From assembly GCA_019419645.1 (NCBI GenBank), contig DXZN01000060.1, positions 1-11,202 of the forward strand: 11,202 nt of DNA, read 5' to 3'. Source of the stretch: Collinsella sp. Lineage in GTDB: Bacteria; Actinomycetota; Coriobacteriia; Coriobacteriales; Coriobacteriaceae. Both the position numbers and the translations under genes were made by a program. A model generated the notes under the pieces. That model was not told the DNA's origin. It saw only the letters and a program-made list of their open reading frames with translations, and ran no database searches. Shown here one piece after another: positions 6,744-11,202 of this stretch (its first letter is position 1; every line of letters begins with the position of its first letter).

Positions 6744-6858
6744 GATAAGAGCTCTTCGGGACTTATAAACCTGCGGACAAGCCATACCCGCAAGAGCTCC
6801 TATCGCTCCACCGCAAGCTTGCGCCCACCAGCAACCAGCACGCAAATAAGCTACTCCT

Positions 6859-7893
6859 CTACCAGATTCCCAGCACGTGCTGCATTCCCAAACTCATGCA
6901 CGCAATGCCAATCCAGCAGCAAAAGCCCAGCGCGATGGGCTTGCCGCCCTTTTTGACCAGCTCGACGATATCGGTATTAAAGCCAATAGCCGCCATGGCC
7001 ATCACGATAAAGAACTTCGACAGCTCCTTGATGGGCGCCGTGATGGACACGGGAAGCTGAAGCACCGTGGTGATTACGCTCGCCAGCACAAAGAACAGCA
7101 CAAACATGGGAAACGCGCGTTTAAGCGAGAACGTGCTTTTGGCGTCGCCGCCGGCCTTGCGCGCCAGATGCATCCGCCAGCATGCGAGGACCAACGTGAT
7201 GGGAATAATGGCCAGCGTCCTGGTGAGCTTGACCACCGTAGCGCTCTCGAGCACATTGGCGCCGGGATGCATGCTGTCCCAGGCGCTCGCCGCAGCCGTT
7301 ACGGACGAGGTGTCGTTGATGGCGGTGCCGGCAAACAGGCCAAAGCCCTCGTTGGTCAGCCCGAGCATACCGCCGAGCGTCGGAAACACGAGCGCCGCGA
7401 TAACGTTAAACAGGAAGATGACCGAAATAGCCTGGGCAATCTCGCGATCGTCGGCATCGATGACGGGCGCGGTCGCGGCGATGGCAGAACCGCCGCAAAT
7501 CGACGAGCCCACGCCCACAAGCGTCGCGATCTTGCTCGGCACGTTCATAACGCGGCAGAGCACAAAGGCGATGACAAGCGAGGTCGAGATTGTCGCCACG
7601 ATAATCGGTAGCGACTGGGCGCCCTTGGACAGAATCTGGGAGAGGTTCATGCCAAAGCCAAGCAGGATAACCGCGTACTGCAAGACTTTTTTAGACGTAT
7701 AGGTGACACCGGCGGCGAGCTGTTCGCGGCGATTCTTGGGAAAGACGAGCGCCAGGACCATGCCAAAGAGGATGGCAAATACCGGCCCGCCGACCACCTC
7801 AATTTGTTTGCCGAGCAACGTCGCGGGGATAGCGATGATCAGGCAGTACAAGACACCCTTCCAGCGCTCGCGTACGATATTCGCCAGTTGCAT
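6859..7893 (-). CDS. YeiH/UPF0324-family membrane protein (putative sulfate exporter)
   Basis: 344 aa with about ten hydrophobic segments, the size and pattern of the YeiH (UPF0324, Pfam Cons_hypoth698) inner-membrane family, annotated as putative sulfate exporters on limited experimental support. The family's two conserved loops are present: VGVGSSICGGSAIAA (126-140) and AGTAINDTSSVTAA (188-201). The C-terminal half contains FFIVMAMAAIGFNTDI (294-309), also conserved. The ATG is chosen from AAGGA 8 nt upstream. It is transcribed divergently from an FCD-GntR regulator; in E. coli and many other bacteria yeiH-like genes are likewise paired with a divergent regulator (there LysR-type), so control by the neighbour is plausible. 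The true substrate (sulfate, sulfite, taurine-derived sulfonate or another anion) cannot be told from sequence. Confidence 0.92.
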   Translation of the reverse strand: MQLANIVRERWKGVLYCLIIAIPATLLGKQIEVVGGPVFAILFGMVLALVFPKNRREQLAAGVTYTSKKVLQYAVILLGFGMNLSQILSKGAQSLPIIVATISTSLVIAFVLCRVMNVPSKIATLVGVGSSICGGSAIAATAPVIDADDREIAQAISVIFLFNVIAALVFPTLGGMLGLTNEGFGLFAGTAINDTSSVTAAASAWDSMHPGANVLESATVVKLTRTLAIIPITLVLACWRMHLARKAGGDAKSTFSLKRAFPMFVLFFVLASVITTVLQLPVSITAPIKELSKFFIVMAMAAIGFNTDIVELVKKGGKPIALGFCCWIGIACMSLGMQHVLGIW

Positions 7894-8056
7894 ATGGGAT
7901 TCCTTCTTTCTCTTTCACGTTTGCGACGGCTTATGATACGGCAACATTGGGCATAGCCTTGCGCAAACACAGACTAAGATGCCGCAATAGTTCTCGGGCG
8001 ACAGCCGAATTACCCACCGCGGAAAGCTGATTCGCGGCATAATTAACAACTGACAT
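7894..8056. promoter_or_regulatory. Divergent control region between yeiH-like and gntR
   Basis: This 163-bp space must hold both promoters. Dyads seen: ATGCCGC (7979-7985) with GCGGCAT (8034-8040); GGCTTATG (7928-7935) with CATAGCC (7952-7958), near-perfect; and the palindrome TTGCGCAA (7959-7966). CATAAT (8038-8043) is a 5/6 match to a plus-strand -10 box but lacks a -35 and would leave a leader of only a few bases. Which dyad the GntR protein uses cannot be decided. Confidence 0.35.
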
Positions 8057-8788
8057 ATGAGTTTGATAGAACAGTTGCGAGGCGCTATGGAAGAATCGAT
8101 GCACGTCGGCGAGCAGGAAGCGAGCCTACAGGACCAGTCCTACCACACCATTCGACGCAAAATCGTCTACCTGGACTATAAGCCGGGCGAAAAGCTGGGC
8201 GTCAAGCAGCTTTGCGATGACCTGGACATGGGTCGCACGCCCGTGCGCGAGGCTTTGGTTCGCTTGGCGCAGGAAGGCCTGGTGCGCACCGTGCCCCAGA
8301 GCGGCACCTACGTCTCACCCATCAACCTCACCCTTGCCGAGAGTGCCTGTTACATCCGCGAGCATCTGGAAAAGCAGGTGATCGTGGAGTGCTGTGCGCG
8401 CGCCACGTCGGCCGGCATCGAGCAGCTCGACCGCGCCATCGCGCTGCAGGAAAAGGCCATGGCCGAAGAGGATCGCATCGGCTTCTTTTTGAGCGACAAC
8501 CTCATGCATCACATGATTTTTAGCATCGCATGCCGCAGCACTGTGTGGTCGTGGCTCGAGGAGACCAATGCCGACCTGGAGCGCTTCCGCTGGCTGCGCG
8601 CCGCCACGCAGGTTCTCGACAATCAGGACATCGTGAACGAGCACAAGCAGATTCGCCGCGCTATCGCCGGTCGCGACCCCATCGAAGCGAGCTTTTTGGT
8701 CAGCAAGCACCTGCACATGATGTTCCGCAACCAAACCGAGGTTCTGGACCAGTTCCCCGAGTACTTCGAGACCAGCAAGCTCCGCTAA
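8057..8788 (+). CDS. GntR-family regulator, FCD (FadR-type) subfamily
   Basis: 243 aa. The N-terminal winged helix spans about 26-90 with the family core LCDDLDMGRTPVREALVRL (52-70) and the wing GLVRTVPQSGTYV (74-86). The C-terminal all-helical FCD ligand domain (about 95-235) carries the usual metal-site pattern D147, H151, H196 and H218. FCD regulators bind small organic acids or sugar acids, often with a metal. The gene is divergent from the YeiH-like transporter and probably regulates it. The start at 8057 has no ribosome site; a nearby -10-like box would make it almost leaderless. ATG codons at 8087 (GAGG 4 nt upstream) and 8099 also keep the whole HTH and may be the real start. A hairpin follows 7 bp after the stop. 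Confidence 0.92.
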   Translation: MSLIEQLRGAMEESMHVGEQEASLQDQSYHTIRRKIVYLDYKPGEKLGVKQLCDDLDMGRTPVREALVRLAQEGLVRTVPQSGTYVSPINLTLAESACYIREHLEKQVIVECCARATSAGIEQLDRAIALQEKAMAEEDRIGFFLSDNLMHHMIFSIACRSTVWSWLEETNADLERFRWLRAATQVLDNQDIVNEHKQIRRAIAGRDPIEASFLVSKHLHMMFRNQTEVLDQFPEYFETSKLR

Positions 8789-8795
8789 CCTGCCA

Positions 8796-8834
8796 AAACC
8801 ACCACAAAGGGGACAGGCACCTTTGTGGTGGTTT
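8796..8834 (+). repeat. Dispersed hairpin repeat, probable gntR terminator
   Basis: AAACCACCACAAAGG (8796-8810) and CCTTTGTGGTGGTTT (8820-8834) are perfect 15-bp arms around the loop GGACAGGCA. It directly follows the gntR stop and ends in TTT inside the stem, without a downstream T tract. Arms and loop recur almost unchanged at 10908-10960, so this is a mobile or dispersed repeat and may serve as a terminator secondarily. Confidence 0.7.
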
Positions 8835-8842
8835 CTCCGTAC

Positions 8843-8883
8843 AAAAAGGCCCGGCTCCGTCTGATGACGCGGAGCCGGGCCTT
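8843..8883 (-). terminator. Intrinsic terminator of glmS
   Basis: AAGGCCCGGCTCCG (8846-8859) and CGGAGCCGGGCCTT (8870-8883) form a perfect 14-bp stem with a 10-nt loop. On the minus strand the stem runs into TTTTT (complement of 8843-8847). It begins 23 bp beyond the glmS stop. Confidence 0.87.
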
Positions 8884-8906
8884 GGTCGTTAGAACGGCGG
8901 AACCAA

Positions 8907-10754
8907 CTACTCGACTGTGACACTCTTTGCCAGGTTACGGGGCTGGTCGACGTCGCAGCCGCGCAGGATGGCTACCTCGCGGGCAAGCAACTGCAGCGGG
9001 ACGCTCGCCGTGATGGGGCTGAACACATCACGGACGGCCGGCACGCGAATGATGCAGTCGGCGATCTTGTTGATCTCCTCGTCACCCTCGGTGGCAACGA
9101 CGATGACCTTGGCGCCACGCGCCTTGCACTCCATAAGGTTCGACACGGTCTTGTCGTAGGTAGCGCTCTTGGTGGCCACGGCGATGACGGGGAAGCCCGG
9201 ATCGATCAGTGCGATGGGGCCGTGCTTCATCTCGCCGGCAGCATACGCCTCGGCGTGCAGGTAGCTGACCTCCTTGAGCTTGAGCGCGCCCTCGTAGGAG
9301 ATGGCAGCGCCCATACCGCGGCCCACAAACAATGCCGACTGCGCGTCCTTGCACAGCAGGGCGGCCTCGTGCACGGCCTCGGTCTGCGTGTCCAGAATCC
9401 ACTGGATCTGCTCGGCCGTATCGGAAAGCTCGCGGAACAGCATGCGCGCCTGCTTGGTGGTCAGACGGTACTTAACCTGCGCCAACAGCAGCGCCAGCAG
9501 CGTCAGGCTCACAACCTGGCCGATAAAGCTCTTGGTCGAGGCGACCGCGATCTCCTTGTTGGCCTTGGTATAGATGACGCCGTCGCTCTCGCGCGCCACG
9601 GGGCTGCCCACCACGTTGGTGATGCCGAAGACCTTGGCGCCCTTGATGCGCGAGTCGCGAATGGCGGCAAGGGTATCGGCCGTCTCGCCCGACTGGGACA
9701 CGGCAACGACGAGCGTCGTCGGTGTGATGATGGGGTTGCGGTAGCGGAACTCGCTGGCAGCCTCGACCTCGGTGGGAATGCGAGCCCAGCCCTCAATAAG
9801 GTTCTTGGCGATGAGTCCGGCGTGATAGCTGGTGCCGCAGGCGATCACGTAGACACGATCGATGTCGTTGAGCTCCTCGAGGGACAGGCCCAGCTCGTCG
9901 ATATCGAGCTCACCGGCGGGGGTCATACGACCCACCAGAGTATCGCGCACGACGCGCGGCTGCTCGTGAATCTCCTTGAGCATAAAGTCGGGATAACCGC
10001 CCTTTTCGGCCATGTCCAGGTCCCAGTCGATGTGGGTGACCTTGGGCTCGATAACGTTGCCGGCCTCGTCGGTGTACTCGACGCCCGCGGGCGTGAGCTT
10101 AGCAAACTGACCGTCTTCGAGCACCACGACATCGCGGGTGGCGTCGATGAGCGCGATGACATCGGAAGCAACATAGGAGCCGGTTTCGCCCACGCCGACT
10201 ACGATCGGGGAATCCTTGCGGGCCACGGCGATCACGCTGGGCTCGTCAGCGCACACGGCGGCCAGACCATAGGCACCGACCACGTGGGTGCAAGCCTCGC
10301 GCACGGAGGCCATCAGGTCGTGCGTCTCGGCATAAGCCTCTTCGATCAGATGCGCGAAGACCTCGGTATCGGTCTCGCTCTTAAAGTGGTGGCCGCGGCC
10401 CTCCAGCTCTTCGCGCAGCTCGGCGAAGTTCTCGATGATACCGTTGTGGACGATGGCGATACGACCGTCGCAGCTGGTGTGGGGATGAGCGTTAGCGACG
10501 GAGGGCTTGCCGTGGGTGGCCCAACGGGTGTGGCCGATACCGCAGGTAGCGTCGCTGTCGATGTTGGAAAGCTCGCTCTCCAGGCCCGCGACCTTGCCCA
10601 CGCGGCGGATGACGTCGAGGTGCGCCGCGGCGCCCTCGCCCACCTCGAGCGCGACGCCCGAGGAGTCATAGCCGCGATACTCCATACGCTTGAGGCCCGT
10701 GACCAGGATGTTCTTTGCAATATCAGAGCCGGTGTAGCCGACGATTCCGCACAT
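8907..10754 (-). CDS. glmS: Glutamine-fructose-6-phosphate aminotransferase (isomerizing)
   Basis: Converts fructose 6-phosphate and glutamine into glucosamine 6-phosphate and glutamate, the committed step to UDP-GlcNAc for peptidoglycan. 615 aa, close to E. coli GlmS (609). The N-terminal glutaminase domain starts MCGIVGYTG with catalytic Cys2 after Met removal, and has HTRWATHG (75-82) and HNGIIEN (103-109). Two SIS sugar-isomerase domains follow: CGTSYHA (306-312), SQSGETADT (353-361), and KLKEVSYLHAEAYAAGEMKH (492-511). The C-terminus PRNLAKSVTVE is the invariant tail, with catalytic Lys610. The ATG lies 9 nt after an AAGGGA ribosome site. It is a single gene with a strong terminator. Upstream there is no glmS-ribozyme-like region that I can recognise; instead a palindromic operator-like array suggests repressor control. 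Confidence 0.98.
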   Translation of the reverse strand: MCGIVGYTGSDIAKNILVTGLKRMEYRGYDSSGVALEVGEGAAAHLDVIRRVGKVAGLESELSNIDSDATCGIGHTRWATHGKPSVANAHPHTSCDGRIAIVHNGIIENFAELREELEGRGHHFKSETDTEVFAHLIEEAYAETHDLMASVREACTHVVGAYGLAAVCADEPSVIAVARKDSPIVVGVGETGSYVASDVIALIDATRDVVVLEDGQFAKLTPAGVEYTDEAGNVIEPKVTHIDWDLDMAEKGGYPDFMLKEIHEQPRVVRDTLVGRMTPAGELDIDELGLSLEELNDIDRVYVIACGTSYHAGLIAKNLIEGWARIPTEVEAASEFRYRNPIITPTTLVVAVSQSGETADTLAAIRDSRIKGAKVFGITNVVGSPVARESDGVIYTKANKEIAVASTKSFIGQVVSLTLLALLLAQVKYRLTTKQARMLFRELSDTAEQIQWILDTQTEAVHEAALLCKDAQSALFVGRGMGAAISYEGALKLKEVSYLHAEAYAAGEMKHGPIALIDPGFPVIAVATKSATYDKTVSNLMECKARGAKVIVVATEGDEEINKIADCIIRVPAVRDVFSPITASVPLQLLAREVAILRGCDVDQPRNLAKSVTVE

Positions 10755-10828
10755 AGGATAAATCCCTTCGTTCGCGTGACTGCAAGACGTCCACGCACAG
10801 GGGGCGCTGAGACGTATAACGTTCGAGT

Positions 10829-10857
10829 ATTGTACTCACGCAAACGCAAGCTGATAT
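10829..10857 (-). promoter_or_regulatory. Possible glmS promoter
   Basis: On the minus strand TACAAT (complement of 10829-10834) is a 5/6 match to a -10 box, with ATATCA (complement of 10852-10857, 3/6) 17 bp upstream. The -10 lies inside the small dyad GAGTA-TTG-TACTC (10826-10838), and the -35 abuts the ATACCA/TGGTAT operator-like array. The predicted leader is about 65-70 nt. Confidence 0.42.
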
Positions 10858-10888
10858 ACCAGAAGTGGTATCTCAACTTAGATACCAC
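10856..10888. promoter_or_regulatory. Operator-like palindromic array upstream of glmS
   Basis: GTGGTATCT (10865-10873) and AGATACCAC (10880-10888) are perfect 9-bp arms 6 bp apart. The left arm also pairs with ATACCA (10856-10861) through TGGTAT (10866-10871), 4 bp apart. So three alternating half-sites sit at and just upstream of the predicted -35 box of glmS. The design fits a dimeric repressor or activator; the binding protein is unknown. Confidence 0.48.
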
Positions 10889-10907
10889 CCGATGCACACA
10901 TGCCCAG

Positions 10908-10960
10908 CCGGTCCAAACCACCACAATGGGGACAGGCACCTTTGTGGTGGTGTGGACCGG
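10908..10960. repeat. Long hairpin sharing its core with the repeat after gntR
   Basis: Two 22-bp arms (10908-10929 and 10939-10960) pair at 20 of 22 positions around the loop GGACAGGCA. The inner part (ACCACCACAA.GG / CCTTTGTGGTGGT) matches 8796-8834 with single-base changes, whereas the outer part CCGGTCCA/TGGACCGG is unique to this copy. There is no T tract, and no gene ends here within the window. Confidence 0.72.
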
Positions 10961-10985
10961 GGCGGCGCTCTGTCCCGGCGAAAGA

Positions 10986-11040
10986 TCTCGATCTGTAACA
11001 TCTGGGCCGCAACAAGCCGGCTTAGTGTTACAGATCGAGA
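10986..11040 (+). repeat. Palindromic repeat element, copy 1 (BIME-like)
   Basis: TCTCGATCTGTAACA (10986-11000) and TGTTACAGATCGAGA (11026-11040) are perfect 15-bp arms around a 25-nt GC-rich centre that is not palindromic. The centre of copy 2, read in reverse complement, resembles this one (shared CTGG, GCAA and CCGGCT blocks with small gaps). Confidence 0.75.
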
Positions 11041-11064
11041 CATTACAGTTCGGCCCCTGCACTA

Positions 11065-11123
11065 TGTCTCGATCTGTAACAGGTAGAGCCGGTTTTGCCG
11101 TCCAGGTGTTACAGATCGAGACA
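11065..11123 (-). repeat. Palindromic repeat element, copy 2 in opposite orientation
   Basis: TGTCTCGATCTGTAACA (11065-11081) and TGTTACAGATCGAGACA (11107-11123) are perfect 17-bp arms around another 25-nt centre. The arms are 81 bp from those of copy 1. Because the arms are palindromic partners, orientation is judged by the centre, which matches copy 1 better when reversed. Confidence 0.75.
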
Positions 11124-11153
11124 ATTGAAGGCCCAGGCATCTAAACCGGGGAC

Positions 11154-11198
11154 TGCGGACAAAAAGTTGGACCGTCAAGGTCCGGTTTGGAGTCCGCA
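11154..11198. repeat. Two-part hairpin at the right edge
   Basis: Outer arms TGCGGAC (11154-11160) and GTCCGCA (11192-11198) enclose an inner stem GGACC (11169-11173) / GGTCC (11179-11183) with loop GTCAA. AAACCGG (11143-11149) can also pair with CCGGTTT (11182-11188), giving an alternative fold. Its role is unknown; it could be a further repeat family or the control region of a gene beyond the window. Confidence 0.45.
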
Positions 11199-11202
11199 TG
11201 AC

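Larger units (their letters stand above)
10755..11202. other. Non-coding, repeat-rich region upstream of glmS
   Basis: No credible coding region is seen in these 448 bp on either strand. Open frames crossing it are extensions of glmS shadows and run through palindromes. From left to right it holds the glmS leader and promoter, an operator-like array, and four hairpin-forming repeats described separately. Whatever gene lies beyond the right edge is not visible. Confidence 0.7.

Noticed and set aside
6593..6793. Upstream extension of the Fis-HTH regulator by 67 residues
   Set aside because: The extension passes through a hairpin and dyads and has no ribosome site; the ATG at 6592 has one.
10755..10860. 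glmS ribozyme in the glmS leader
   Set aside because: I could not recognise the ribozyme core by eye, and the leader predicted from the promoter is short. A covariance scan would settle it.
10986..11123. CRISPR array, considered because of four regularly placed 15-17 bp repeats
   Set aside because: The repeats alternate in orientation as hairpin arms, and the centres are related to each other rather than unique spacers; no cas gene is present.
9222..11144. A 640-codon plus-strand open frame
   Set aside because: It is antisense to glmS and then runs through palindromic repeats; glmS on the other strand is unmistakable. GC-rich codon bias creates such shadows.

Overview
The window is GC-rich, densely coded bacterial DNA. 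The GC bias in codon use, the flavour of the proteins and the dispersed GGACAGGCA-loop hairpins suggest a Coriobacteriia gut actinobacterium, most likely Collinsella. That placement is inference; no 16S or other marker is present.

Layout from left to right. Positions 1-3385 hold a minus-strand operon read right to left: a MarR-type repressor, a full ABC half-exporter with a degenerate ATP site, and a second ABC half-exporter whose ATPase domain runs off the left edge. The marR promoter region (3386-3479) carries two near-identical 14-bp boxes 35 bp apart, candidate autoregulatory operators. Positions 3505-3857 hold an unrecognised 96-residue protein on the minus strand with its own strong terminator. 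Positions 4152-4673 encode a plus-strand nitroreductase-family flavoprotein. Positions 4715-5290 encode a single-pass membrane protein of unknown function on the minus strand. Positions 5375-6592 encode a minus-strand regulator with a Fis-type HTH and an AAA+ domain that has lost its ATPase motifs. Positions 6859-7893 encode a YeiH/UPF0324 membrane protein (minus), divergent from an FCD-type GntR regulator (8057-8788, plus). Positions 8907-10754 encode glmS (minus), with a clear terminator between it and gntR.

The last ~450 bp upstream of glmS (10755-11202) has no credible gene. It is packed with structured DNA: a palindromic operator-like array close to the glmS promoter, a long imperfect hairpin that shares its core with the hairpin after gntR, and two ~57-bp palindromic elements that look like mirror-image copies of one repeat (a BIME-like pair with alternative pairings). 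A further hairpin follows at the right edge. This repeat island is the least explained part of the window.

Functionally the genes are separate small units rather than one pathway: drug or metabolite export under MarR control, flavin redox chemistry, an anion-exporter-like membrane protein beside a ligand-sensing regulator, and the committed step of amino-sugar synthesis for peptidoglycan. No phage, plasmid, CRISPR, rRNA or tRNA feature was seen.
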